DNA of 64,000 nt from Pseudomonadota bacterium (lineage in GTDB: Bacteria > Pseudomonadota > Alphaproteobacteria > Rhizobiales > Devosiaceae): positions 62,001 to 126,000 of the forward strand of contig JAEWBN010000005.1 in the NCBI GenBank assembly GCA_023391095.1, written 5' to 3'. A model generated the notes under the pieces. That model did no database searches, was not told the DNA's origin, and saw only the letters and a program-made list of their open reading frames with translations. Of the stretch, positions 26,062 to 34,879 are shown in pieces. Within the stretch, counting starts at the first letter, position 1. Every line of letters begins with the position of its first letter. Both the position numbers and the translations under genes were made by a program.

Positions 26062-26369
26062 TGCCCGGACTAAGGGATTCTCTTGATCTGATCCGCATGG
26101 TGCGGCCCCAGGCCGGCACCGCCGCTATCGAGCACGAGATCCTGGCCGAAAAGGCCAACTCGCTCGGCGCCGCCGAGGCGCGTGTAAAGCGCGCCGTGGC
26201 CGCATTGGCATCTGAGGTCGGCGACCAAACCCTTCGCGAGGCCCGGGACGCCGTCTGGTGCTATTTCGTGCAGCGCGAACTTTTGGGGTTTGACGACCAC
26301 GAAGAGGTCATCGCCGACCTCCAGATTCCGCGCGCCGTCCTGCTTGGCCTTGGCGCTGCTGCGACCTGA
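26061..26369 (+). CDS. DUF6665-like small helical protein
   Basis: A 102-residue mostly helical protein. It resembles, from memory, the short alphaproteobacterial family DUF6665: AIEHEILAEKANSLGAAEAR, then REARDAVWCYFVQRELLGF and an IPRAVLLGLG end. It is translationally coupled to bolA through a one-base overlap (26061), so a role near iron-sulfur handling is possible but unproven. No membrane segment or signal peptide. Confidence 0.65.
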   Translation: MPGLRDSLDLIRMVRPQAGTAAIEHEILAEKANSLGAAEARVKRAVAALASEVGDQTLREARDAVWCYFVQRELLGFDDHEEVIADLQIPRAVLLGLGAAAT

Positions 26370-26371
26370 AC

Positions 26372-27013
26372 ATGCCAGATGCAGCTTCAAGACGCGCAGT
26401 TGTCTTCGACGTCGACGGGGTATTGGTTCACGGGTATCACGCCAAACCCGATCAAAGAGATGCCTGGGACTTGGCGCTCGCTGAACATGGAATCAGCGCC
26501 GATCGTTTCCAACGCGAGTTCATTTTCGACATCTTCATCAAGCGCGTTCTGATCGGCGAAGTCCCGATGGTGGAAGCGCTGGACCAGCGGCTCAAGGCCT
26601 TTGGCTACAAAGGGTCGACGATGAAGATCCTTGACCTCTGGCTGAGTTTCGATTGCAACCCCAACATCGCCCTGCTTGAGACGATCGGCAGGCTCAAGAA
26701 GTGCGATGACGTCGTACTGTATCTGGCCACCAACCAGGATCACAGCCGCGCGCAGTTCCTGTGGCAAACCATTGGCCTGCGCGATCTATTCGCGGACATG
26801 TTCTATTCAGCGCGTTTCGGGCGGACGAAGTACCACAAGAAGTTCTTTGAAATGGCCGAGGAGCGCATGGTTGCGTCCGACGCGCGGCCCATCTTCTTTG
26901 ACGACACGCAGAAAGTGCTGGACGTAGCCCAAAAGGTCGGTTGGGAAACCGTGCTTTTCGAAAAGAATGAAGACGTTACCGCACACCCATGGCTTTCTGA
27001 ACGCCTGATCTAG
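26372..27013 (+). CDS. HAD-superfamily hydrolase
   Basis: A 213-residue phosphatase-like protein of the HAD fold. Motif I is VVFDVDGVLV (nucleophile Asp and acid/base Asp), motif II is YLATNQ (Thr), the Lys lies near GRTKYHKKFF, and motif IV is PIFFDDTQKVLD. Residues between ~25 and 95 form a helical cap, so substrates are likely small phosphates. It starts two bases after the preceding DUF6665-like stop and is likely in the same operon. The substrate is not predictable. Confidence 0.85.
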   Translation: MPDAASRRAVVFDVDGVLVHGYHAKPDQRDAWDLALAEHGISADRFQREFIFDIFIKRVLIGEVPMVEALDQRLKAFGYKGSTMKILDLWLSFDCNPNIALLETIGRLKKCDDVVLYLATNQDHSRAQFLWQTIGLRDLFADMFYSARFGRTKYHKKFFEMAEERMVASDARPIFFDDTQKVLDVAQKVGWETVLFEKNEDVTAHPWLSERLI

Positions 27014-27075
27014 ACAAGCGAGTGCCGCGGTGGTGGTTAAGATGCAATGACCAGGATTATCCCGGAGCAACTTAA

Positions 27076-27618
27076 GTGAAACGCGCACTGCCCCTTATCG
27101 CGACAAGTCTATTTGCCCTAGCCAGCCCGGCCTTTGCCGATGAGGCACGCTGCTTCGCAAACGCCCAGTTCCTGGTCATCGCGCAGGAACGGACGGAGAG
27201 CGCAGGTACCGACATTCTGGCGCGGACCACCGGGGCCATCATGCCCTGCACCTATAGCGTGGCCGACGGCGACGTCATGATCGGCGATGCCGAAGACCCG
27301 TTGTGGTTCAATGCCCTGGCGGGCCAGTACCTCATTCTGGAGCGCTCAACGGGTCCCGAAGGCAACCTCGTCATCTACGATCTGACTCGTCCCGAAAAGC
27401 CGGTGCTCGATCTGCCCGCGGAAAGTCATCCAATCGTGCTCCCGCAGGACGTGATTTTCTGGGCCTTCGATGGCGAGGCCAGTGTGGAAAATTGCCCCGG
27501 CATTGCCGAGAACACTGCCAATGGACTGGGCACCATGGTGACCGCGGAGACGGTATTCAGCCTCCTCGACGCCAGCCTCGCGCTCACGGGCCGTACCCGG
27601 TGCGTCGCAACCCAGTAG
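27076..27618 (+). CDS. Secreted protein of unknown function, GTG start
   Basis: A 180-residue exported protein. MKRALPLIATSLFALASPAF with the following ADE is a Sec signal peptide. The mature part has four cysteines (ARCFANAQ, IMPCTYS, VENCPGI, TRCVATQ), pointing to two disulfides in the periplasm. No domain recognised. GTG at 27076 with GGAG upstream is used. Together with the 25126 gene it is the second unknown secreted protein in this interval; the two sequences are not obviously homologous. Confidence 0.75.
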   Translation: MKRALPLIATSLFALASPAFADEARCFANAQFLVIAQERTESAGTDILARTTGAIMPCTYSVADGDVMIGDAEDPLWFNALAGQYLILERSTGPEGNLVIYDLTRPEKPVLDLPAESHPIVLPQDVIFWAFDGEASVENCPGIAENTANGLGTMVTAETVFSLLDASLALTGRTRCVATQ

Positions 27619-27721
27619 CGTTCAACAGTACGATCAGCACCCTCGACACTGGCGGGGCGCTATCTTATCTAAAGGCAACTTCATCCGGCCCTTGAACCCG
27701 GATTACTGAAAGGCTCCTCCA

Positions 27722-28057
27722 ATGACCGATATCAACGCCTTCATCGACGATCAGGTGAAGAACAACGACGTGTTCCTTTTCATGAAGGGCACTCCCGACT
27801 TTCCGCAGTGCGGCTTTTCCGGCCAGGTCGTCCAGATTCTCAACTATCTCGGCGTCGACTTCGGCAGCGCCAATGTTCTGGAAAGCGAAGAGCTGCGCGA
27901 CGGCATCAAGGCCTACACCAACTGGCCGACCATCCCGCAGCTATATGTAAAGGGCGAGTTTGTCGGCGGCGCCGACATCACCCGGGAAATGTTCCAGTCT
28001 GGCGAGCTCCAGGCTCACTTCGAACAGGCGGGCATTGCGGTAAAGCAGAGCGCCTGA
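27722..28057 (+). CDS. grxD: Monothiol glutaredoxin (Grx4/GrxD)
   Basis: A 111-residue monothiol glutaredoxin that binds and transfers [2Fe-2S] clusters with glutathione. The CGFS active site is in PDFPQCGFSGQVVQIL, followed by TNWPTIPQLYVKGEFVGGAD. Length matches E. coli GrxD. Its usual partner bolA is just upstream. It ends in a hairpin with T-run. Confidence 0.96.
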   Translation: MTDINAFIDDQVKNNDVFLFMKGTPDFPQCGFSGQVVQILNYLGVDFGSANVLESEELRDGIKAYTNWPTIPQLYVKGEFVGGADITREMFQSGELQAHFEQAGIAVKQSA

Positions 28058-28078
28058 TCCGACCTCGGGACGCCGTCA

Positions 28079-28112
28079 AAAAGGGCCGCCGTTGCGCGGT
28101 CCTTTTCTTTTT
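28079..28112 (+). terminator. Rho-independent terminator of grxD
   Basis: Stem AAGGGCCGC / GCGGTCCTT (one G-T pair), loop of six bases, then a T-rich tail (TTCTTTTT). Confidence 0.85.
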
Positions 28113-28214
28113 GCGTCCGTATCCATCACCCGATCTGATGCCGGCCATTTCGGAATATCGTTTGTTTGGCCGGCGCAGTGGCGTAGAATCGGCGGACCGT
28201 TTTCGAGTCCTGCT

Positions 28215-29432
28215 ATGTCCGTCACCGCCGCTCGCTCTGCCGTTCCCTTGCTCGTTCTCATCATTGCCGGCTGCCTCATCGCCGCTGTCGGCAACGGCGT
28301 CCGCACAAGTTTCGGCCTTTTCACCTTGCCCATGTCGTCAGATCTGGGGTTGACGCGAGAAGGTTGGGGCATGGCTATGGCGATCCAGAACCTGGTCTGG
28401 GGTATCGCCCAGCCCTTTGCTGGCGCCTATGCCGATCGCGTCGGGACGGGGCGAACCATTGCCATCGGCGCCGCAATCTATGCTCTGGGTGTTCTGGGCA
28501 TGGCCTTCGCCCCCTCTGCGAGCATGCTCGCCGTCACGGCCGGCATCGTGACCGGCGTTGGCATTGCCATCTCGTCCTTTTCGGTGGTGATGGTTGCCTT
28601 CGGCCGCTCGGTTCCGGCCGAGAAGCGTTCGCTGATTTTTGGCGTAGCCACGGCCGCTTCGTCCTTTGGCCAGTTTGCATTTGCGCCGATCAGCCAGGGC
28701 TTCATTAATGCCTTCGGCTGGCAACAGGCGCTGATCTATCTGGGCATGGCCCTGCTGCTGATCATTCCTCTGAGCTATGCGCTGCGCGGCAAGGCCGAGA
28801 CACCCGCCGGGGAAAGCCACATGCCCTTCGGCCAGGCTCTGCGGCGCGCCTGGAGTTTTGGCTCCTACCGGCTGCTGGTCATCGGCTTCTTCGTCTGCGG
28901 TTTCCACATCGCCTTCATCAATGTCCACCTGCCGGCCTATCTGGTCCTGTGCGGCCTGCCGCCGGAAGTTGGTGCCTGGACGATTGCCGTAATTGGCCTT
29001 TTCAATATCGTGGGATCGCTGTCAGCCGGCTATCTGGGCGGTAAACTGCCCAAACAGATGCTGCTGGCGTCAATATATTTCCTGCGCACCGTTGCCATTG
29101 GCCTTTTCCTCATTATCCCGGTGAGCGAAGTCAGCGCCTATGCGTTCGGCGCCGCAATGGGCCTGCTCTGGCTCTCGACCGTTCCGCCGACGGCAGGCCT
29201 GGTTAGTACATTTTTTGGCCCGCGCTATATGGGCATGCTCTACGGCGTGGCGTTTTTCAGCCATCAGGTCGGCTCTTTCATGGGGATATGGCTGGGCGGC
29301 GTAGCCTTCGATCAGACGGGCTCATACAGCCTCGTCTGGTATCTTGGCATCATCCTCGGCCTTGCCTCGGCGGCCTTGCATATCCCGATCAATGAGCGCC
29401 GTGACGATGGCTTTGTCTTGAAGGCTGCGTAA
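28215..29432 (+). CDS. MFS transporter, OFA/MCT-like
   Basis: A 405-residue 12-helix major facilitator permease. The pattern AGCLIAAVGNGVRTSFGLF in helix 1 and MAIQNLVWGIAQPFAGAYADR (loop 2-3) suggest the oxalate-formate antiporter/monocarboxylate-like or YbfB group, moving organic acids or drugs. The ATG at 28215 is chosen because upstream codons of the frame are not hydrophobic or conserved and lie near the grxD terminator. The next MFS gene follows 106 bases later on the same strand. Substrate unknown. Confidence 0.85.
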   Translation: MSVTAARSAVPLLVLIIAGCLIAAVGNGVRTSFGLFTLPMSSDLGLTREGWGMAMAIQNLVWGIAQPFAGAYADRVGTGRTIAIGAAIYALGVLGMAFAPSASMLAVTAGIVTGVGIAISSFSVVMVAFGRSVPAEKRSLIFGVATAASSFGQFAFAPISQGFINAFGWQQALIYLGMALLLIIPLSYALRGKAETPAGESHMPFGQALRRAWSFGSYRLLVIGFFVCGFHIAFINVHLPAYLVLCGLPPEVGAWTIAVIGLFNIVGSLSAGYLGGKLPKQMLLASIYFLRTVAIGLFLIIPVSEVSAYAFGAAMGLLWLSTVPPTAGLVSTFFGPRYMGMLYGVAFFSHQVGSFMGIWLGGVAFDQTGSYSLVWYLGIILGLASAALHIPINERRDDGFVLKAA

Positions 29433-29538
29433 TTCTTCCATCGGCCTTTACCGATTGACGGGTTGCCAAACCGACCCGACAGGTTCATGTTCCGGCCAAT
29501 CCTTGTGCCGCGTCCGTCGGCAGTGACGAGTTTCAATT

Positions 29539-30792
29539 ATGTCCGATCATTTTACGCGGGTTCTCTCGCGTCCTGAATTTATTGCCCTGATCGCCGCGCT
29601 GATGGCGATCAATGCCTTGGCTATCGACGTCATGCTTCCCGCCCTGCCCTATATGGGTGAGGCGCTGGGCATCGATAACGAGAACGAGCGTCAGTTCGTC
29701 GTGTCGTCCTATATGCTCGGCATGGGCATCGCCGTGCTAGCCTTTGGGCCGCTTACGGACCGATTTGGCCGCCGGGGGCCCTTGCTGGTTGGCGTCGCGA
29801 TCTACGTTGTCGCGGTGTTCATGGCGGCCTTTGCGCCCAACTTCACGACCTTGCTGATCCTGCGTTTCATCCAGGGCATGGGGGCGGCCAGCGTTCGCGT
29901 CATCGCCACCGCCGTCGTCCGTGACCGGTATTCGGGACGCGAAATGGCCGAGGTCATGTCACTGACTTTCATGGTCTTCATGGCAGTGCCGGTGATCGCG
30001 CCCGGAGTTGGCCAGGTTCTTCTCCTGACCGGTCCCTGGCAGTCGATCTTTGTTTTCATGGGCCTCCTGGCCATGGGACTCTGGGTGTGGACCTATGCGC
30101 GACTGCCCGAAAGCCTGCCCGTTAGCCAGCGTCGGCCGCTAAGCGTGTCGGGCATCCTCGACAGCTTCCGGATCGTCTTCACCAACCGCGTGGCGATTTC
30201 CTATGGCCTTGCCGGGACGTTCCTCTTCGGCGCGCTCTTTGGCTTCATCACCTCTTCCCAGCAGATCTACGTCGATATTTACGGGCTGGGTGTGTGGTTC
30301 CCGGTGGCCTTCGCCGCCATGGCTGGCCTGATGGGTGTCTCGTCCTTCACCAATTCGCGGGTGGTGCGGCGCTTCGGCATGCGGCGGCTCTCGCATGGCG
30401 CGATGCTGGTTTTCACGGGCGTTTCAGCCATTTGGCTGGTTCTGGCGCTGGTCGGCTTCCTGCCGCTCTGGCTGTTCTTCAGCCTTCTGGCCATCATCAT
30501 GTTCAGCTTCGGCTGGGCCGCGTCGAACATGAATTCGCTGTCCATGGAGCCTCTGGGCAATGTGGCCGGCACTGCAGCTTCGGTGTTCGGCTTCATCCAG
30601 ACCGTGGGCGGGGCGCTGATCGGGTCCTATACCGGCCTTCACTTCGATGGCACCACTGTGCCGGTGGCGACTGGCTATTTCCTGATGGGCATCCTGACCC
30701 TCGCCTGCATCCTGGTCGCCGAAAAAGGCCGCCTGTTCGGTGTCGGCGAGCAATACAAGGACGATGCTGAGCCCGTGGTGGACATGCACTAA
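29539..30792 (+). CDS. Bcr/CflA-type MFS drug exporter
   Basis: A 417-residue 12-helix MFS protein of the DHA1 group, Bcr/CflA subfamily. The helix-1 motif INALAIDVMLPALP, motif A FGPLTDRFGRRGPLL and motif C-like VPVIAPGVGQVLL (antiporter signature) are visible. These export drugs such as bicyclomycin or chloramphenicol, or metabolites, against protons. It is followed by a 12-bp stem-loop. It borders the guanidine island and is probably independent of it. Confidence 0.9.
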   Translation: MSDHFTRVLSRPEFIALIAALMAINALAIDVMLPALPYMGEALGIDNENERQFVVSSYMLGMGIAVLAFGPLTDRFGRRGPLLVGVAIYVVAVFMAAFAPNFTTLLILRFIQGMGAASVRVIATAVVRDRYSGREMAEVMSLTFMVFMAVPVIAPGVGQVLLLTGPWQSIFVFMGLLAMGLWVWTYARLPESLPVSQRRPLSVSGILDSFRIVFTNRVAISYGLAGTFLFGALFGFITSSQQIYVDIYGLGVWFPVAFAAMAGLMGVSSFTNSRVVRRFGMRRLSHGAMLVFTGVSAIWLVLALVGFLPLWLFFSLLAIIMFSFGWAASNMNSLSMEPLGNVAGTAASVFGFIQTVGGALIGSYTGLHFDGTTVPVATGYFLMGILTLACILVAEKGRLFGVGEQYKDDAEPVVDMH

Positions 30793-30808
30793 GCGGTAAA
30801 ATTAAAGA

Positions 30809-30835
30809 CCGGTCCCGGCCCACGGCTGGGACCGG
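30809..30835. terminator. Strong stem-loop between convergent genes
   Basis: A 12-bp stem CCGGTCCCGGCC / GGCTGGGACCGG (one mismatch/G-T) with a three-base loop, between the Bcr-like gene and the convergent GntR gene. Tails are only weakly T-rich on either side. Confidence 0.6.
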
Positions 30836-30857
30836 CATGTTTGGGTCCTGCGGGACG

Positions 30858-31568
30858 CTACCGGTCGTCGAGAGCCGCCGGCAGGCTGATCCTGTCGAGC
30901 AATTGCTCGTAGGTCACTTCCACGTTGAGGATATGCGCCCTGGTGGCGCTGACCGCCTTGGCGACGTCGGCCTGGAGAATGGCGGTCAGGATCTCGTCGT
31001 GTTCCTGATAGGATTTGGCGAGGCGCCCCGGGAGAATGAACTGCGCCCGGCGATAGGGCGACAGACGCTTGCGGGTCTGGGTGGTGATTTCCACGAGATA
31101 GAGATTGTGGCTGCCCGCCGTGATGGCGGCGTGGAACTGCTCGTTGATCGCCCGGTAGTTGTCGAGATCGTTTTCCCGCACGACCTTGGCCATCATGGCA
31201 TGAATGTCGATCAAACCGTTGCGCTCGGCGGCGCTCATACGAGAGGCGGCATTGGCGGCGCACATGGCTTCGAGTTCGGCCATGACATTGAACATGTCGC
31301 GCAATCGCTCGGCGGAAAGACGGCTCACGACCGCGCTGCGATGGGGGCGCGTTTCCACGAGCCCCGAAGCTGCCAGATCGCGAAGGGCCTCGCGCACCGG
31401 CGTGCGGGACACGCCATAGCGCTGGGCAATCTCGCTCTCATCGATGGACATGCCAGGCCACAGCACGCCCTGGGCAATATCGTCGGAAAGACGCTGGCGG
31501 ACTTCCTCCGCTCGGGTCTGCTTCCGCTGCGCCGGCCAAGACTCGCCGGCAGCCAGGTTCTGCACCAT
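30858..31568 (-). CDS. GntR-family transcriptional regulator (FCD/FadR type)
   Basis: A 236-residue regulator with an N-terminal winged helix-turn-helix (EIAQRYGVSRTPVREALRDLA, residues ~45-65) and a C-terminal FCD all-helical ligand domain with the metal-ligand pattern NYRAINEQFHAAITAGSHN. Such proteins usually repress catabolic operons until an organic acid or amine ligand binds. It is the last gene of a minus-strand run after a cysteine hydrolase and a MATE exporter. The identical TTGTATGCAA sites at 34741 and 45047 are candidate operators. The start at ATG 31568 is used. Confidence 0.9.
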   Translation of the reverse strand: MVQNLAAGESWPAQRKQTRAEEVRQRLSDDIAQGVLWPGMSIDESEIAQRYGVSRTPVREALRDLAASGLVETRPHRSAVVSRLSAERLRDMFNVMAELEAMCAANAASRMSAAERNGLIDIHAMMAKVVRENDLDNYRAINEQFHAAITAGSHNLYLVEITTQTRKRLSPYRRAQFILPGRLAKSYQEHDEILTAILQADVAKAVSATRAHILNVEVTYEQLLDRISLPAALDDR

Positions 31569-31654
31569 ATTCGCTCCGAATCCTGCGCCCTGATCATAGT
31601 CTGGACAGGCAGTGTCTGTCGCCAGACATAGATGATCAAGGCGTATGCAGGACA

Positions 31655-33058
31655 TTATACAGTATTGGCCAGGGGAATGGCGCTCACAATGCCGGCCGTT
31701 GCTGGCGTCGCCCTGATGGCTCTCAGCCAGCGCATGAACAGCAGACACCCGGCAGCGCCAATGCCTGCCAGAACACCCAGCGCAATGCCCACCGGGCCCA
31801 GCGCAAAGGCGTAGCCGGCCAGCCAGGCAACGGGAAAGCCGAGCAGCCAATAGGAAACGACGCCGATGAACATGGGAATGCGGGTGTCCTTGAGGCCGCG
31901 GAGGGCACCATTGGATGCCGCCTGCAGGCCATCGAACAGCAGATAGCCTACGAGCACCATGTTGAGCAGCCGGACAAGTGCGGTGATGGCGCCGATGTCG
32001 GCATTGTCCGGACCGATGAAGATCAGTGTGAGCTGGTCGGAGAAGACGAGGATGGTAACGCAGAAGGCCAGCATCAGCGCGCAGGCAAAGCCGATGGCCA
32101 GGTTGCCGGCAAAGCGCGCATCGGCTGGCCGCCCCCCGCCCATATGAAAGGCAACGCGAACGGTTGCCGCCTGACCCAGCGCAAGGGCGGGCATAAAGGC
32201 GATGGCGTTGAGCGAATGGGACACCTGATGGGCAGCCAGCGCGACTGTGCCGAAGCCGCCCATCAGCAGGAGTACGACCGCGAGCAGTCCCATTTCGGCG
32301 GCATAGATGAGAGCGATGGGCAGTCCGATGCGGAAGACGGCAATGGCGCCCTGCCCGATCTCGCCGGGCCGGAGATTTCCAATGTCTTCCGGAAGCAGCC
32401 GGCGGACCAGGGCGTAGAGCGCCACGATGGCCGCGATCAGCCACCAGGTGAGGGCGAAGGCAAGGCCCGCCCCGGCAATACCCATGTCGGGTGCACCGAA
32501 GACCAACCAGATGACAAGGCCTGCATAGACCGGAATGCCACAGGCCGAAGCAACAAGGATCATCCAGGTGCGCTGCTCGACGGCCAGATGGAAGCGCAGG
32601 GGCGCCAGCAGCAGAATTGCCGGAAGGCTCCAGATGCCCGTCGCCATGTAGCGCCCTACGCTCGCGATAACCTCCGGCTCGAAGGCAAAAAGGGAAAGCA
32701 ATGTACCCAGATTGGCCAGGGCGAGCATGGCCAGAACCGAAAGCAGCGCCGCCCAGATATAGGCTCCGGCAAAGGCCTTGGCGGCCATGCCGGCATGGGA
32801 CAGGCCAGCCGCCTTGGCCCCGCGATCAGAGGCCAGGAGCGGCTGCGCACCGGCTACGATGCCTTGGCTGATAACGGTGACGGTCTGAATGATGACCCCG
32901 CAGAGGCCCCCTGCAGCAAAGGCCGTGCTGTCGAGCCGCCCAAGGGCCATGCTGCCGATCAGCGACATGGCAAGCTGGCTGAGCTGGGCACCGGCCAGAG
33001 GCAGGGCGATCGAAATCAGGGCGGCCAGTTCGAGCCGCCCCCTTGTGGTGAGAACCAT
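31655..33058 (-). CDS. MATE family efflux transporter
   Basis: A 467-residue, twelve-helix MATE (NorM/DinF-like) antiporter that expels cations or drugs with Na+ or H+. The paired halves show the family patterns LPLAGAQLSQLAMSLIGSMALGRLD and the second-half LNAIAFMPALALGQAATVRV. It starts two bases after the cysteine-hydrolase stop, so they share a transcript with GntR. Its place beside a guanidine pathway suggests it may export a guanidinium-type compound or toxic intermediate, which is only an inference. Confidence 0.92.
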   Translation of the reverse strand: MVLTTRGRLELAALISIALPLAGAQLSQLAMSLIGSMALGRLDSTAFAAGGLCGVIIQTVTVISQGIVAGAQPLLASDRGAKAAGLSHAGMAAKAFAGAYIWAALLSVLAMLALANLGTLLSLFAFEPEVIASVGRYMATGIWSLPAILLLAPLRFHLAVEQRTWMILVASACGIPVYAGLVIWLVFGAPDMGIAGAGLAFALTWWLIAAIVALYALVRRLLPEDIGNLRPGEIGQGAIAVFRIGLPIALIYAAEMGLLAVVLLLMGGFGTVALAAHQVSHSLNAIAFMPALALGQAATVRVAFHMGGGRPADARFAGNLAIGFACALMLAFCVTILVFSDQLTLIFIGPDNADIGAITALVRLLNMVLVGYLLFDGLQAASNGALRGLKDTRIPMFIGVVSYWLLGFPVAWLAGYAFALGPVGIALGVLAGIGAAGCLLFMRWLRAIRATPATAGIVSAIPLANTV

Positions 33059-33060
33059 GA

Positions 33061-33699
33061 TCAGGCCGCTTCGGCCGTGCGCCGTGCAAAGGCTGCTATG
33101 ATCTCCTCGGCGTTGCGCCTCGCGCCGGCCTGCAGGTATTCCATGGCGACAAGCGCGGAATCATGCGCGGCAGGACTGGATCCGGTGACGCAGTCTTCCA
33201 CCACGCGGCAGTAATAGTCGCCCTGGTGGGCATCCACGAAACTGTAATGGATGCAGACATCGGTGAACCCACCGACAAGGATCAGGGTTTCGGCCTTGAG
33301 CCCGCGCAGCAGGATTTCGAGATCGGTGCCGTAGAACACCGAATAGCGGCGCTTGGCGATCTTGTAGTCGCCCGGACGCATTTCCAGCTCCTCGAAAGCG
33401 AACTCCGAATAGGGAGAGCTTTCAAGGCAATGCACGCTTTCGCTACCGTCCAGCTCGCGGCCAAAATCGATCATGTCGTCGCGGTGCACTTCCTTGACGA
33501 AGACGACCGGGACATCGGCGGCGCGCGCTGCATCGATGACACGCTTGGCGCGCCACATCCGCTCGACCGCGTCCGGCATGAATTCGAGACGCGAGGACTC
33601 CGGGCGGGGCATGAAGCCACCCTTCTGGATATCGACCGAGATCACCACCGGACGGCCGACGATCATGGGCTTGGGAACAATTGGGTTGGACTGGGTCAT
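33061..33699 (-). CDS. Isochorismatase-like cysteine hydrolase (copy 1)
   Basis: A 212-residue amidase of the isochorismatase-like family. The catalytic triad is visible: Asp23 (VISVDIQKG), Lys116 (KIAKRRYSVFYGTDL) and nucleophile Cys149 (FTDVCIHYSF). Such enzymes hydrolyse C-N bonds of small amides; known members include biuret hydrolase (giving allophanate), RutB and nicotinamidase. It is clearly a paralogue of the gene at 38791. Placement beside an allophanate hydrolase makes a biuret-like or ureido substrate attractive. It leads the MATE/GntR run. Confidence 0.88.
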   Translation of the reverse strand: MTQSNPIVPKPMIVGRPVVISVDIQKGGFMPRPESSRLEFMPDAVERMWRAKRVIDAARAADVPVVFVKEVHRDDMIDFGRELDGSESVHCLESSPYSEFAFEELEMRPGDYKIAKRRYSVFYGTDLEILLRGLKAETLILVGGFTDVCIHYSFVDAHQGDYYCRVVEDCVTGSSPAAHDSALVAMEYLQAGARRNAEEIIAAFARRTAEAA

Positions 33700-33770
33700 G
33701 CACTTCTCCTGCGAATGGCAGAAGAGTGCTGACGGAGCAGGAGCGCATCCATGCCTTTGAGCGCAATTTT

Positions 33771-33790
33771 ACTTGCACCAAGCTGCAAGT
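33771..33790. promoter_or_regulatory. Perfect 7+7 palindrome upstream of the cysteine-hydrolase operon
   Basis: ACTTGCA and TGCAAGT separated by six bases lie in the gap between the LysR stop (33792) and the cysteine hydrolase start (33699). It could be an operator (for LysR or another regulator) or a weak terminator of the LysR gene; there is no long T-run. Confidence 0.45.
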
Positions 33791-33791
33791 A

Positions 33792-34718
33792 TCAGGAAGG
33801 CATCAAACCGCGCGCAATGTCGAGCATGGCTTCGGCCAGCGGAGGCGGCTCATCGGCTTTGATGGCAAGCTGCATTTCGGCCCGGGCATAGAACAGCTCG
33901 GGCAGGATCGGAACAAGCCCGGCAAGCGCCGGCGTCCCCTCTACATAGTGGTCGGGCAGGAAGCCGACATAGTGACCACTCTGTACTAGGATAGCCAGGG
34001 CTTCGATATGGTCGACGCTGGCCGTGCGATGAAGCAGGTGGGTGTATTTGGTGCGCGGCCCGCCCTGGGCAAAGGCCAGCCCGGCATAGTCGTGTTCGGC
34101 CAGTTCCTCGGCCGGGGCGCCGCGGGCCATGGGATGATCGGCGGTCGCATAAAGATTGCTGGTCTCCTCATAGAGGGGGAGACGGCACAGATCGCCGGAC
34201 TGGCGCGGCCGCGCCACCATGATGCCGACATCCACCCGGCGCTCCCCCAGGGCGCGCTCGATTTCCGATGGCGGCTGGATGGCCAAATCGATGTCCACCG
34301 CAGGCAGGCGCCGCTTGAATTCGCCCAGGAGGCGCGGCACCAGCCTGGACGGATGACCCAGCACGCAATCGACCATGCAGAGCTTGAGCTTGCCGCTCAT
34401 CTCCTCGTGCAGATGGCGCATTTCCCGCTCGAACCGGTCAAGGTCGCTGAGAAGGCGCCCGGCCTTCTGCAGCACTTCGGCGCCGGCCTGGGTGAGCATG
34501 AAGCCCGCCCGGCCCCGGGTGCAGAGCTTGGTGGAGAGCCGCGCTTCGAGCCCGGTCACTGCCCGGCTGATCGCCGGCATGCTCATCTGCAGGTCGGACT
34601 GCGCCGCTGAAAGCCCGCCCGCTTCGGCGACCACGCAGAAGATGCGCAGGAGCCGGATATCGGCCTCACCGAGACGAAATCCTAAAAAGCGGCGCGAAAA
34701 TCCGTCCGAGCGCTTCAT
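33792..34718 (-). CDS. LysR-family transcriptional regulator
   Basis: A 308-residue LysR-type regulator. The winged helix-turn-helix lies at residues ~16-75 (GGLSAAQSDLQMSMPAISRA, then TGLEARLSTKLCTRG), followed by a type 2 periplasmic-binding-like effector domain. It is divergent from the ABC/amidohydrolase operon at 34.9 kb and is likely to control it. The ATG at 34718 is preferred to an in-frame ATG at 34760 because homology starts near residue 16. The effector may be a guanidino compound or an amide, but this is unproven. Confidence 0.9.
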   Translation of the reverse strand: MKRSDGFSRRFLGFRLGEADIRLLRIFCVVAEAGGLSAAQSDLQMSMPAISRAVTGLEARLSTKLCTRGRAGFMLTQAGAEVLQKAGRLLSDLDRFEREMRHLHEEMSGKLKLCMVDCVLGHPSRLVPRLLGEFKRRLPAVDIDLAIQPPSEIERALGERRVDVGIMVARPRQSGDLCRLPLYEETSNLYATADHPMARGAPAEELAEHDYAGLAFAQGGPRTKYTHLLHRTASVDHIEALAILVQSGHYVGFLPDHYVEGTPALAGLVPILPELFYARAEMQLAIKADEPPPLAEAMLDIARGLMPS

Positions 34719-34740
34719 TGGCGCAATCCAGCATGCAGCA

Positions 34741-34750
34741 TTGTATGCAA
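34741..34750. promoter_or_regulatory. Candidate operator TTGTATGCAA, site 1
   Basis: The near-palindrome TTGTATGCAA recurs exactly at 45047 before the second operon/MBL gene and resembles FCD-type GntR operators (TTGTATACAA). A further TATGCA hexamer lies at 34784. It sits just upstream of the LysR start and about 120 bases before the -24 element. Confidence 0.5.
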
Positions 34751-34862
34751 GAAAGTGCATTCGTGATCATATTGCCTATAATTTATGCACACTCTACTGA
34801 CGCCAGTTTATTGATCAAATCGCTCTGCCTTGATTTTGCTGAAACTTTCGCTCCCGCGCAAG

Positions 34863-34879
34863 TTGGCACGGAACCTGCA
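34863..34879 (+). promoter_or_regulatory. Sigma-54 (-24/-12) promoter of the ABC/deiminase operon
   Basis: TTGGCACGGAACCTGCA has the essential GG (34865-34866) and GC (34877-34878) separated by ten bases, close to the RpoN consensus TGGCACG-N4-TTGCA. It predicts a transcript start near 34890, about 25 bases before the ATG at 34915. It implies nitrogen-dependent activation by an enhancer-binding protein such as NtrC. Confidence 0.8.

Noticed and set aside
31569..32444. Upstream extension of the GntR reading frame inside the MATE gene
   Set aside because: The winged-helix domain starts just after the ATG at 31568; the extension is the MATE gene in another frame.
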